Shown here piece by piece: positions 21,709-32,654 of a DNA stretch of 64,000 bases. The number at the start of each line of letters is the position of its first letter. The first letter of the stretch is position 1. The position numbers and the translations under genes are program-made. The DNA is taken from positions 1,612,001 to 1,676,000 of the forward strand of contig JANEZZ010002201.1 in assembly GCA_026122225.1 (NCBI GenBank). The letters run 5' to 3'. This stretch comes from Heloderma charlesbogerti (lineage: Eukaryota; Chordata; Lepidosauria; Squamata; Helodermatidae). Under the pieces are notes generated by a model, which made no database searches, had not been told where the DNA came from, and worked only from the letters and a program-made list of their open reading frames with translations.

Positions 21709-23856
21709 CAGTGTCCTGCTTCTCCCCACCACTGCAAAGGTCACTGCAGCTGGGCACAGCCAGGTCCTGTAAGCACCATCACAGCATCTGCAAGTGGAGG
21801 TCTCAGCAACCCAGCCTCTTGCTGTGTGGTGAAGGAGCGAGCTCTAGTCCACAAAAGCTTCTGCCATAATACAGCTGTGTGTCTTTAAGTGCCATAAAAC
21901 TGCCTGCCTCCATTGCATCCTTGAGTAGCCATCCAGCGGAAGCCTTCCAGGTGGTCCAGGGGTTGTTAACAAATGGGGCCCTGGCCCTGTCGAGGACCCA
22001 CTGTGATCTTTTTGCATCGCACTTTGAGGACAAAATTGCTTATCTCTGCAGAGAATGTGACACTGTTGTTATCACAGTTCCAGCTCAGGTGTCTGATGCT
22101 GCCATCGGCCCGATTTTGTAGGATCAGTTCCAGTTGCGGCAGCCTGATGATGTGGACAAGGTGCTTGCAGCAATGAGACTGACCATGTGCCCTCTAGATC
22201 CCCTCCTAGCTAATAAAAGCTAGCCAAGGGGTATGACTGGGTGTGTTCAGGGGGTGATAAATGCTTCCTTTTGGGAAGAGGTGGTCCCTGCTGTCTTTAA
22301 GGAGGCAGTCGTGCGGCCACTCGTGAAGAAGTCTACTCTGGACCCAGTGGCATTAGACAATTACCGCCCAGTTGCAAATACCCCTTTCTTAGGGAAGGTA
22401 CTTGAGTGGCGGAGCAACTGCAGGCACTCTTGGAGGATACTGATTATCTAGACCCATTCCAGTCTGGGTTTCGATCTGGTTATGGGACTGAATCAGCCTT
22501 AGTCGCTTTGATGGATGACCTTTATTGAGAGAGGGGCAGGGGGAGTGCAACCCTGTTAATTCTGCTCAACCTCTGATTGGCTTTGGATACCATTGACCAT
22601 TGTATCTTCCTGGATTGACTCCATGGGAAGGGTATCAGAGGCAGTGTGTTACAGTGGTTACAGTCCTACCTGCGGGGCTGATTTCAGAGAGTAACATTGG
22701 GGGATTATTCCTTGGCCCCTTGGCAACTGAGCTATGTGGTGCCACAGGGTACCATCTTGTCTCCAATGTTGTTTAATATCTATATGAAGCCCCTGGGAGC
22801 GGTCATTAGGGGATTTGGAGTTAAATGCCATCAGTATGCTGATGACACACAGCTCTGTCTCCCTGTGACATCTGAATCAAGTAAGGCCATGCAAGCCCTG
22901 GATCAGTGCCTAGACTCAGTAATGGGCTGGATGAGGGCCAATGAACTGAAGCTGAATCCTGGCAAGACAGAAGCCCTGTGGGTGAGTAGTTCTCAAGTCT
23001 GGGAGATATGCTGATTGCCTGTTTTGGATGGGGTTGCACAACCCTTGAAAGATCAGGTTCGTAGTCTGGGGGTACTCCTAGATCCATCACTGTTGCTGGA
23101 GGCTCAACTGGCCATGGCGGCTTGGACTGCCTCTTACCAGCTTCGGCTGGTTTGCCAGCTACGGCTTCTCCTGGACAGGGATAGCTTGGCCACAGTGGCA
23201 CAGGCATTAATAACCTCAAGCCTGGATTACTGCAATGCGCTCTCTGTGGGGCTGCCTTTAAGGCTGCTCTGGAAGCTGGAGCTAGTGCAGAATAAAGCAA
23301 CTTGGCTGTTGTTGGGAGCTGTCCCTTTTCAGCATGTCACTCCTTTGCTGAGGGAACTGCACTGGCTGCCTATTCTTTACCAGCTCAGGTTTAAGGTATT
23401 AGTACTAGTATAAAAAGCCCTAAACAACTTGGGACCAGGATACCCGAGAAAGCACATTCTTTACTGACCTGCCCAGTCACTGAGGTCATCGGAAGGCTTC
23501 CTCCTGGTGGTTTCACATGGACCCATGGCCTGGCTGGAGTCCACCAGGAAGAAAGCCTTCAGCGTGGTGGCCCCCTTCCTGTGGAATTCCCTGCCTTTGG
23601 AGGTCAGGCGGCACCAGTGTTGTGTTGCTTTCAGCACCTCCTGAAGACATTGTTATTTCAACAGGCCTTCCCTGAGTGACCATCCATGGATTATTAAGTT
23701 CAGAAACCATTCTTTTAAAATGTTTTAATTGTTTTAATTATGTGGTTTTATTCTTTTATCTTGTTGTTCACCACTCCAGAATCTTTGATGTGGAGTGGTA
23801 TATAAATATTGTAAATTTAAAAATAAATAAATAAAACCCTTCATTGTTTTTTATGT
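21709..23856 (+). mobile_element. L2 LINE, 5'-truncated and decayed (about 21890-23835)
   Basis: The L2 begins near 21890. Plus-strand frames read in order: FASHFEDKIAYLCRECDTVV (about 22006-22070), EAVVRPLVKKSTLDPVALDN with YRPVANTPFLGKVLE (about 22300-22405), FQSGFRSGYGTESALVAL (about 22455-22510), QGTILSPMLFNIYMKPLG (about 22745-22800), YADDTQL (about 22835) and LDYCNALSVGLPLRLL (about 23225-23270). This is the order of the L2 linker, fingers/palm and C-terminal domains. At least six frameshifts or stops are present. The 3' UTR ends at about 23835 with AAAATAAATAAATAAA. Start and end lack a visible target duplication. 21709-21889 is unassigned. Confidence 0.9.
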
Positions 23857-24492
23857 AGAAATGGGTGAGAATTACATTTCAGTTTGGTTTTGATAAGAAT
23901 TTATCCAAATTCGCAAAGTTCTCCGTATTCAGGATAAAACAAACTTGACATTTTAAAAAATCAAATGCTGGAGAAACTGAAGTGGACAGATTTTCCACTC
24001 AGATCCAGGGCTTTAAGTGAGTTGCTCTTAAAAGTCTGGGTTTGAATCCATGTGCATTCAACCATGTTTGTGCTGCTGATGAATTAGGGTTAGATAGAGT
24101 ACAGAATCATAGGGTTGGTCGGAAGGGGCCTACAAGACCATTGAGTCCAACCCCCTGCTCAATGCAGGAAGCCTGATTCCCAGGCGGTCTCCCATCCAAG
24201 TACTAACCAGGGCTGACCCTGCTTAGCTTCCGAGATCAGACGAGATTTCTGGCAGGCTGTTCATCTTTAACAGCTGCATGGCAGGAAGGTACAACATCAT
24301 GCTCTCGATGTTGGGAACAGCTGTACCTATTTAATTTGACCAGTACATATGGGTGAGAATTTCATTTCAGTTCATTTCTGATAATAATTAACCCAAAGTC
24401 TCCAAGTTCTTCATGGTCGGAGAGAAAGAATTTGAGATTTTAAAAAATCAAATGCAGGAGAAAGCGAAAGGGACACATTCACTCATCCCTAT
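23857..24492 (+). repeat. hAT-like element with ~140-bp direct terminal copies
   Basis: 23857-24000 and 24345-24492 are direct repeats of each other: both have TGGGTGAGAATT, then ATTTCAGTT, and later AAAAAATCAAATGC plus GGAGAAA. The right copy ends CACTCATCCCTA, which resembles the inverted TAGGGATG end. 24006-24344 between them holds a 5S/CR1 SINE. 58895-59220 is an inverted homologue of 24006-24492 without that SINE. It may be an unnamed non-autonomous element or a tandem pair of one. Confidence 0.55.
24101..24246 (-). mobile_element. 5S-rRNA-derived SINE with a CR1 tail, copy 1
   Basis: On the minus strand the 5' part (24246 to about 24178) is 5S rRNA sequence. It covers the internal control region: box A AAGCTAAGCAGGGTC, the intermediate element, and box C TTGGATGGGAGACCGCC. 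It is followed directly by a CR1 3' tail (GAGCAGGGGGTTGGACTCAA ... CCCTATGATTCTGT), ending at about 24101. A 5S promoter joined to a LINE tail is the design of 5S-type (SINE3-like) SINEs. Transcription would be by RNA polymerase III with TFIIIA, and the tail would recruit CR1 reverse transcriptase. The first ~30 nt of 5S are not recognisable. The inverted homologue of its surroundings at 59100-59170 lacks the SINE. Confidence 0.85.
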
Positions 24493-24746
24493 TTTGCTGC
24501 AACAGACTAACACATCAACTTCTCTGAACATTGTGTTTGAGGTGACCCTGGGTGCTACGGAAATTCCATCTGTGCTGTGATCTGTGATGGCTCATCCATA
24601 CATACAGTGCGTCTTGCTTAATATTTCCACCATTTATAATATTCCCCTGAACAATGTCATCATAGAAGATGTTTGAGTTGTCTAGTTTAAATTGCATATG
24701 ACCTGAGCATCTCATTCTGTACAAAATGAACCTGGCTGTTTGGGTT

Positions 24747-27050
24747 CACATAGAATCATAGAATCATAGAATAGTAGGGTTGGAAGGGGCCTACAAGGCC
24801 ATTGAGTCCAACCTCCTGCTCAATCATGCAGGAATCCAAGTCAGAGCATCCCTGACAAATGGCTGTCCAGCCTCGTCTTGAAGGCCTCCAGTGTGGGAGA
24901 GCCCACCACCTCCCCAGGTAATTGGTTCCATTGTCGTATTGCTCTTACAGTCAGGACGTTTTTCCTGATGTTCAGCTGGAATCTGGCTTCCTGTAACTTG
25001 AGCCCATGATTCCGTGTCCTGCACACTGGGACGATCAAGAAGAGATCCTGGCCTTCTTCTCTGTGACAACCTTTCAAGTACTTGAAGAGTGCTATCATAT
25101 CTCCACTCAGTCTTCTCTTCCCCAGGCTAAACATGCCCAGTTCTTTCAGTCTCTCTTCATAGGGCTTTGTTTCCAGTCCCTTGATCATCTTTGTTGCCCT
25201 CCTCTGAACCCTCTCCAGTTTGTCTGCATCCTTCTTAAAGTGTGGTGCCCAGAACTGGACACAGTACTCCAGATGAGGCCTAACCAGTGCCGGATAGAGG
25301 GGAACTAGTACTTCCCAGGATTTGGAAGCTATGCTTCTATTAATGCAGCCCAAAAGAGCATTTGCCTTTTTTGCAGCCACATCACATTGTTGGCTCATAT
25401 TCAGCTTGTGATCGACAACAATTCCAAGATCTTTCTCGCTTGTAGTGTGGTTGAGCCATGTATTCCCCATCTTGCAACTGTGCATTTGGTTTCTTTTTCC
25501 TAGGTGCAGAACTTGGCATTGATCCCTATTAAATGTCATTCTGTTGTTTTCTGCCCAGTGTTCCAGTCTATCCAGATCACTATGAATTTTGTTTCTGTCT
25601 TCCAAAGTATTAGCTATCCCACCCAATTTTGTGTCATCTGCAAATTTGATCAGCATTCCCTGCACCTCCTCCTCCAAGTCATTAATACAAATGTTGAAGA
25701 GCATGGGCCCAGGACTGAGCCCTGCGGTACCCCACTTGTTACCTCTCCCCAGTTTGAGAAGGTCCCATTGATAAGCACTCTTTGAGTCCGATTCTGTAGC
25801 CAACTGTGGATCCACCGGATCGTTGTTTCATCTAGCCCACTTTGAGCTAGTTTGCTCATCAGGAGATCATGGGGCACTTTGTCGAAAGCTTTGCTGAAGT
25901 CGAAGTATATGATGTCTACAGCATTCCCACGGTCTACAAGGGAGGTGACTTGATCAAAAAATGAGATCAGATTTGTCTGGCAGGACTTCTTTTTGACAAA
26001 TCCATGTTGGCTTCGAGTAATCACGGCATTGTTGTCAAGGTGCTTCCAGATGGATTCCTTTATCATCTCTTCCAGAATTTTCCCAGGGATTGATGTCAGA
26101 CTGACTGGTCTGTAGTTCCCAGGTTCCTCCTTTTTACCCTTTTTGAAGATAGGGACAATGTTAGCCCTCCTCCAGTCATCTGGCACTTCCCCCGTATTCC
26201 ATGATTTCTCAAAGAGAATAGACAGCGGTTCTGAGAGTTCTTCTGCCAGTTCCTTTATGACTCTAGGATGCAGTTCATCTGGCCCTGGAGATTTGAACTC
26301 ATTCAAAGTCATTAGGTGTTCCTTGACCATATGCCTATTGATCTCAAGCTGCAATCCTGCCCCTTCAGCCTGTACTTCGCCTTTGCCGGGGGGGTCATAG
26401 ACCCTCTTTTGGGAGATGACGGAGCCAAAGTAGGAATTGAGCACCTCTGCCTTTTCTTTGTCATCTGTAATCGTTTTGCCATCCTTATTTAATAGCTGAA
26501 CCACCATTTCTTTCCTCTGCCTTTTACTATGCACGTAGCTGAAGAAAGCCTTTTTGTTGTTTTTAGCATCCCTTGCTAACCTCAGCTCATTCTCAGTTTT
26601 AGCCTTCCTGACGCCATCCCTGCAATTCTGTGCTATCTGCCTGTACTCTTCCTTTGTTACTTGGCCTTCTTTCCACTTCCTATATGTGTCCTTTTTTGTT
26701 TTCAGGTCGTCCCTAAGCTTTTTGTGAAGCCACATTGGCTTCTTCTGTTGTCTTCCACCTTTTCTTCTTGTTGGAATTGTTTGTGATTGTGCCTTGAGAA
26801 TTTCCTTTTTTAAAAGCTCCCACCCATCTTGGACTCCTTTTCTCATTAGCGTCGCTCGCCATGGGACCTTACTGATCATTGTTCTGAGTTTATGAAAATC
26901 AGCTTTCCTAAAATCCAGGGTACGCATTTGACTACACTCAGCTTTTGCTTCCCTTAGAACCAAGAACCCAAGTACAACATGGTCGCTTTCCCCCAGAGTT
27001 CCTGTAACTGCTACTTTATCCACTTGCAATATTACTTCTATGCTCTTTTC
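24747..27050 (-). mobile_element. CR1 LINE, nearly intact 3' 2.3 kb
   Basis: Minus strand. The first frame (27029-25650, 459 codons) starts inside the endonuclease domain: the SDH catalytic motif is at residues 15-17. It runs through the reverse-transcriptase fingers and palm (NAVDIIYFDFSKAFDKVPHD, then VPQGSVLGP). It continues after a single frameshift near 25700-25690 in a second frame (to 24841) with PMLFNICINDLEEEV, KFADDTKLG (FADD residues 58-61) and the C-terminal domain. The 3' end is the CR1 octamer tail, AGAATCAT repeated, at 24751-24772. It is 5'-truncated at about 27050. One lesion in ~2.2 kb of coding sequence marks a recent insertion. The same family's 5' half lies at 61606-64000. 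Confidence 0.95.
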
Positions 27051-27668
27051 CTAATATTTACCTGCTTTTTGAAGACTTTTGAGGTGTTTAAGGGTGGTGG
27101 TGGTGGGATAGATAGAACTCCTTTTAGTCAAAATTGTGACATTTCTCTATAGTTATTCCCCAGGCATAGCTGGAAAAGTATGAAATACTAGTACATTAAC
27201 AATTCCCTGATACCTCTTCAAATAAAGTTGATTCAAGCTGAAGTCTGTTTTAGAAGCCCTGGAGAGTTTAGCTTAGCTTCTCAATTCTTCTTTAACAATC
27301 AGATGGTGATATTAGATTAGTAGACTTTGCAAGATCAAGAGAGATCAGAGATGAGAAGTGTCTGGAACAGAAACCTGGCAATGACTTCAGAGGAAAAGAA
27401 AAACAACAGCAACAACAATTTCCAGGCCACACCTACAGCTAAGTAAGAGCAAACAGATGGACTTCTGGTGGTCCAGGATCAGATGGAGCTGTGACTCCAA
27501 GGCAATTTCATCGGGCCCCTGTTGGCTCAAATTTTAATGGTGGAATGTTAAATAGTTTGCATACAGATTCAGTCTTAAGGAAAAGAATAACAAAAATAAA
27601 AACAACATTTCAAAGTCACAAGTAAAGATTATTTCACACTTCAGTGTTTTGATTCTGAAACTGCCATC
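27051..27668. other. No gene recognised
   Basis: AT-rich and unassigned. It contains a (CAACAG)-like short run near 27400. Confidence 0.5.
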
Positions 27669-27812
27669 TAGGTCAGGGATGGGGAAAGTGTGTGGTCCTC
27701 CAGATGTGGTTGGACTGCAACTCCTATAATCCCTCACCATTGGTTATGCTGCCTGGGGCTGAGGGGAGTTGCAGTCCAGCAACATCTGGAAGGCCACATG
27801 TTCCCCACCCCT
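27669..27812. mobile_element. Short palindromic DNA element, copy 4
   Basis: CAGGGATGGGGAAAGTGTGT with GTCCTCCAGATGTGGTTGGA at the left is mirrored by CAGCAACATCTGGAAGGCCA and GTTCCCCACCCCTCAT at the right. It is a ~140-bp hairpin of the same type as 9183-9322. Confidence 0.8.
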
Positions 27813-28189
27813 CATCTAGGTGCTTTGGGAGAGAACTGGGGTCCATGCTTTCTCTGAAATGAGAGAAAATTTGCAATGTAAAGAAATGAAGAACTATCAC
27901 TCTATGTTAGAAAGAAAAGGCATTGTTGTTCTCCCCTTTTCTTTCACTTAGGTATCAGAAACAAAACTGAGCCAAATCGGCTTTCATAAGTACTGGGGGA
28001 GTTCCAGATTTAATAGCTGTATTGATATGGGGGGAACCTGCCCAATGCCAGTTTCACCTGCCCCTGAACCTTGTTATTAGAAGAAAGGCATTATGATTCA
28101 TCCAGTAAAAGTGATTTGCATGTAGAAGCAGGTGTTGTGTACACCTTACCAGCTGGATTGGGAACTGTGTGCATAAACTGGGGAAAGGG
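27813..28189. other. No gene recognised
   Basis: Nothing supported between the palindromic element and the L2 3' region. Confidence 0.5.
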
Positions 28190-28289
28190 CCTTCTCAGTG
28201 GTAGCACCCTGATTGCCCTCTTTCCAGGCAGGTTTGCCTAGAGCCCACCTGGATGTCATTTTTTACCAAGCAAAAAACTTTTTTGGACA

Positions 28290-28605
28290 GGTTCGCACAA
28301 TCAGCAGGGGAAACATCACAGTATGGGTTGTTTCCCCTGCCACAGTTTATGCCGCTCGTGTGACTGGCATTTACCTAATTACCTGCACCGCATCATGGGT
28401 TGCCATGTCATCTGAACCTGGTGCATGGTGGACCAGCCCCGCCAAGCCGCATGCCCGGTTTGGAAGACACGGCAACCCGTGAGGCAGCATGATCACCTTT
28501 ACCTAATGGGTGATTAGGTAAAGGCTGGTCACGGGAGAGCCATATGCGGGGGCAGGGGAAATAGTCCAGAAGGTGATCTTTCCCCCTGCGATTTTACGAA
28601 CCCGG
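28290..28605. mobile_element. Palindromic DNA element with GGTTCG ends
   Basis: Left end GGTTCGCACAATCAGCAGGG followed by GAAA. Right end TTTCCCCCTGCGATTTTACG followed by AACC. They pair as an inverted repeat of ~24 bp with few mismatches. Internal inverted phrases include CCTTTACCTAAT/GGTGATTAGGTAAAGG near 28495-28520 and a second CATTTACCTAATTAC. Flanking GG on both sides suggests a very short target duplication. Family not named. Confidence 0.7.
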
Positions 28606-28757
28606 CCTTTCTCTTCTTAGCTTTTTAAATCTAATTTGATCTGTTTTATTGTGGCTGGGTTTGCTGTTTTTGAACTGTGCTTAGTGGCTTTACTGTTTTT
28701 AGTTTGTTTGCATATTTTTAATTTGTATGTTATAATTTTTAAAAAAAAATCTTCTAA

Positions 28758-29209
28758 GGGTGCAATCCTAGCTGGCTAGGTGGCCACCTCCGAACTCAGA
28801 GGCGACTGCCTATCCAATGCATGGCAGACAGAGTGCAGAGGGGATCCCCTCCTCCATGTTCTGGCTACCCTGCATTCATGGCTAGATGGCTGATTTTGGC
28901 TGCCTAGCCACGGGATATTGGAGCGTGGGGTGGGGAGGCTGAACAACGCATAGGAAGTGTCGTATTGGTACTTCCACACTCCTCGCCTCTCCCCGCCTCC
29001 AGGAATGCCCCCTTTTGCCCTGTTCCATGCGGCTCTTCCCAGCGCAGAGCCTGGGGACGATCCGTGCCACCTATGAGGTGGCAGGGGAGGGGGTGGGGAG
29101 GCAGTTCTCTGGGAACTGACCTTGGAGGGCAGGCACCGAGGTCGGTCCCCAGAAACTGACCAATCCCATGGCTGTCTAGCCTCTGTGTAGTGGCCATAGG
29201 ATTGTGCCC
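28758..29209. mobile_element. Harbinger-type MITE with TAA target duplication
   Basis: Terminal repeat GGGTGCAATCC at the left and GGATTGTGCCC at the right, flanked on both sides by TAA (28755-28757 and 29210-29212). A GGG/CCC-ended TIR with a TAA duplication is diagnostic of PIF/Harbinger. The interior has TGGCTAGGTGGCC / GGCTGTCTAGCC and GAACTGACC inversions. It is non-coding, 452 bp, and inserted in the L2 3' UTR. Similar ends occur at 31783-31913 and about 42233-42549. Confidence 0.82.
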
Positions 29210-29275
29210 TAAGCTGCCTGGAAATTTTATCAAAGGCTGTGGGTCATAAATCCCTCAAATAAATAAAAATAGAAC

Positions 29276-29999
29276 AAAGAGTGCAAAAAAGCGCAGTGTG
29301 TAGAGCTGATGTGGGGAGACTTGTCAGCTTTGATGAGCCTACTTGTCAGCCTGCTGGGAGGGAAACGGAGGCCATGCCCCTCCTTGGCAAGAATGCCAAG
29401 AATGTTCCAATTGATGGTCTGAGGGGGCTTCCTCTGAACCCTTTGAGATGTTCAGCCCCCTGCTCACCACCCCTCATAACAGCTCATAAAGGTGTGGTTG
29501 TGGACAACGTGTGGTGGAGTATCAAAAGGTGATCTATGCTGAGATCAACAGTCGATGGCATTGGGCATTGTATTACAAATTCACCATAGACTGGAGCTGA
29601 CACACACCAGCTGAGAATTTAGTATGGCCATCACGTTTCGAGCAATTGTGAGATAAAGCTCACAATAAAGACAATAGCCTGGATCAACCTCCAGGAATGA
29701 GAAAATTACCACCTTGGAACAGCAAGTCCAGACAGCTGTAGCAGAGACCTTAACAGAATATAGACAAGGATATTGAGAGGGTGTATAAGATCTAGGACCA
29801 AGAGTTGGATCTTAACACCCTGAAGAGATTAGGTGAATGTGGCCAGGACACAGAAAAAATAGGCCGTGCTTAAGACTCAAAATGGTGGAATGTGATATGG
29901 GAGGAAAAGGCAAGGAAATGACTGGCCACTAGGCTACCAAAACTGAAATGATAGCTGCCCAAAGTGTTTTTATTATGGTGCAACCTATAAAATAATTTT
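29276..29999. other. No gene recognised
   Basis: A short stretch near 29700-29770 reads as a plausible coiled, Glu/Gln-rich peptide (KITTLEQQVQTAVAETLTEY) before a stop. No family could be assigned and the frame is short. It could be a decayed retroelement gag. Confidence 0.4.
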
Positions 30000-30400
30000 A
30001 TTGTATTTATTTACAATATACAATATTTATATACTGCTCCACATCAGAAGATTTCAGAGCAGTGAACAACAAAGATAAAATAATAAAATACCAGGTTAAA
30101 ACAGTTTAAACATTTTTTTTAAAAGACAAATTCCAATAAGGTCAAATTTAATAACCACGGCCAGTCATGCAAGGAAGGCCTCTGGAAATAACAATGTCTT
30201 CAGGAGGTGCCAGAAGGAACACAACATTGGCACCTGACTGACCTCCAAAAGGTAGGGGATTCCACAGGAATGGGGCTACCACAGTGAAGGCTCTTTTTCT
30301 GGTGGACTGCAACCAGGCCATGGAACCATGTGTAACCACCAGGAACATGCCCTCTGATGACCTCTGTAACTGGGCAGTTTGTTAAAGAAGGAGGTGCTCT
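30000..30400 (-). mobile_element. L2 LINE 3' fragment
   Basis: The minus-strand frame around 30348-30148 includes RKRAFTVVAPFLWNPLPFGG, the C-terminal L2 block. The plus strand shows the 3' UTR from TTTATATACTGCTCCACATC to TTTGTATTTATTTAC at the terminal side near 30000. Degraded and truncated at the 5' side. Confidence 0.8.
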
Positions 30401-31782
30401 CTCAGGTATAATGTTAATAAATAATAATAAATGAATCAGTGTTGACCCTTACTGATAACTGCCTGGCTATAATATGCCAATATGTGGAGATCCAAGCAAT
30501 TTGGCTCAAAAGGAAGGGGGATTGAACTTGTGCTGAGTTTTTATTAAATTTTGGGATTCATGTAGGTGGGAGTTTTATTTTTTGTTTTTTTACTGATGGA
30601 TTGTGGATGTGTATATATTTCCATCTTAAGATGGCAGAAAATGTGGTCTGAAAAACATCTGATTCTATAAATCCAGGCTGGATTCTGTAAAGACGGTTTC
30701 CCCTGTCAAGGCTAGAAGGCCCTCCCTTTCATCTGCTAGGATATTGGCAGCTTGGGACAATGTGCCATCATACATGTATCAGTGTGTAGTTTCTTGTCCT
30801 GAACTTCAGTTAAATGGGCAACAGTTTGGCAGCCACATGACTGAAGAAGTATTTTTCCTCCCCTCCCCTTTGATAATCAAGGCCTAAGATTTTAGATAGA
30901 TAGGAGAAGAAATTCACCTCAGATCCAGAAGAAAACTTTTCCATTTCCTGAGAAAAGGGACTTTCAAAATGGTTCCAGAACACGCCTCTGACTAAACAAT
31001 TCTTGAAAATGAATGCATGCCAGTTATTTAGCTTTTGCTATAATTGTAGTGATGCCACTGTGAAGAAGTGCTATGTATATAATGTTGTTCTTGATGTTCT
31101 GCAGTGTTTAAATACTCTGTGTGACCTCCATGAGGCTATAATGTATCTCTGTAAGCCTGAGGACTAGCATTGTTACTGTGTTGAAGGCCTGTTTTAGTAG
31201 TAAATGCTTGGTGGCATGTTCTGAAGGGGGAGAGAGAGAGATGATTGCTTTGAATATTTATAGATGGGGCCTGGATCAGGTAGATTCAGTTTGATTGGTC
31301 TGGGAAACATCAGATTCTGAGTGGCTGGGGATTCTAGCTAGGTGGAAAAGAGCAGCTGGGAAATGACAGTTGATGGTTAAGGAGCTGACAGTTAGGGATT
31401 CAGTCAGTCTGATGTTAGAGTCAAGGAGAAGGTCTTCTGGTTGGTGGGTGATGTTATAGGAGGACTAGGAGAAAATTGAAGAGAAAACGAATAGCTAAGA
31501 CCTGAATATTAGGTTATTCCGTCTCCTGGGAAAACCATACGTGGCTGGTGAAGGTCAGGAGTAGGGAGCAGGTGGCTGTGTTATGTCAGGAGGCTGCTTC
31601 AAGATCTTGCTAGAAGAAGGTTACACAAGCAAGCATTAAAAACCAGATAAACAGTCCAAGCAGCCAGAAATACAACAGGAGGAGCTTTGGAAGTCAGAGG
31701 AAGAATGTACCCAGGTGTGAGTGCATTTAGCTGGAGTGGAGCTTTAGGGAACTTGGCCTGAGGTAAAAGAAGTCATTGAAGT
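30401..31782. other. No gene recognised
   Basis: Unassigned sequence with short frames only. It contains a GAGAGAGAGAG run near 31229. Confidence 0.5.
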
Positions 31783-31913
31783 CACAATCCTATGCATGTT
31801 TAGACAGAGAAAAGGCGTACAACTCCCAGCATTCCCCAACCAGCCATGCTGGCTAGGGCATGCTGGGAGTTATAAGCCTTTTCTCTGTCTAAAACATGCA
31901 TAGGATTGCGCCC
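31783..31913. mobile_element. Near-perfect hairpin MITE
   Basis: CACAATCCTATGCATGTTTAGACAGAG is mirrored by CTCTGTCTAAAACATGCATAGG with ATTGCGCCC. The arms continue through AAAAGGCGTACAACTCCCAG / CTGGGAGTTATAAGCCTTTT to a loop around CCAACCAGCCATGCTGGC. The right end GGATTGCGCCC is followed by TAA, matching the Harbinger-type ends at 28758-29209. The outermost left bases have decayed. Confidence 0.8.
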
Positions 31914-32654
31914 TAAGAGGCTTGTAATAGCAACAGTGTCTCTTGACTCTTTAAGAAGTGCAGCAAGAATTCTTCTGAAAACCCCAAAATAAATATTAGT
32001 ATTCCCTTGTGTACAAAAGATTCCTTTAAGAAAACAATTTGCTTAATAGTTCATCTTGCCTCTAGTGGTGATGCCCATCTCATGCGTAAGCTTCTTATAC
32101 TAGGAGGTTTTAAAGTATTCTAAGAGAATCGGTGGCAGCAGAAAAGGGTCGCCTTATGGAACTCTGAGTTATAGTGGCAGAGAGTTCCTTAGGCCCTGAA
32201 ATATAAGCATTTGCTAAAAATAAGAAACCCCATAGGTGGGATTGCCCAGTGAAGGAGCAATTTCCCCATAGGTGGTGGAAGCACTGGAGAGAACCCCCCA
32301 CTGCACCCCCCTAGCCACCTGTGGTAGTGAACGCCTCAGTTTTGGAAGGCAGCTTGTACAAATATAATCCAGTTACCCACTGCCTTTGATAACACCTACT
32401 GTGATCAATGACACTGGAATTTCACTTATCAAATTATTCCATTTCCAACTCTATCTGATTTTGATTGTTGCAGAAAAGCTTTATAGAGCTGTTTGATGCA
32501 CTGTCACTTCGAAAGTGAAGGGCCACATGTAGGGGGATGTGAAAAATATACATTCCTCTTTTAATAACGCAAGCCAGAAGTTACAAATAGGAAAAGAGTA
32601 TGGTTACTGAACCAGTCCTTCAGTTCAGAATTTAACTCTCACCACACTACTCAC
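31914..32654. other. No gene recognised
   Basis: No motif, repeat or hairpin of note was seen. Confidence 0.5.

Larger units (their letters stand above)
28190..29275 (+). mobile_element. L2 LINE 3' end interrupted by two DNA elements
   Basis: 28190-28225 has the L2 C-terminal phrase seen elsewhere as RRAFSxVAP (here GGCCTTCTCAGTGGTAGCACC). 28250-28289 plus 28606-28757 continue into a T-rich L2 3' UTR. 29213-29275 is its terminal part, ending CAAATAAATAAAAATAGA. The insertions 28290-28605 and 28758-29209 separate these three pieces. Removing them gives one continuous L2 3' end (ATTTTTTTGGACAGGCCTTTC, then CTTCTAAGCTGCCTGG). Confidence 0.72.

Noticed and set aside
24178..24246. A functional 5S rRNA gene
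   Set aside because: Only nucleotides of about 30-100 are recognisable, the 5' and 3' stems are missing and it is fused to a CR1 tail.
29276..29999. A decayed retroviral or gag-like frame (KITTLEQQ region)
   Set aside because: Under 30 codons of plausible sequence, no conserved motif, no flanking terminal repeats.
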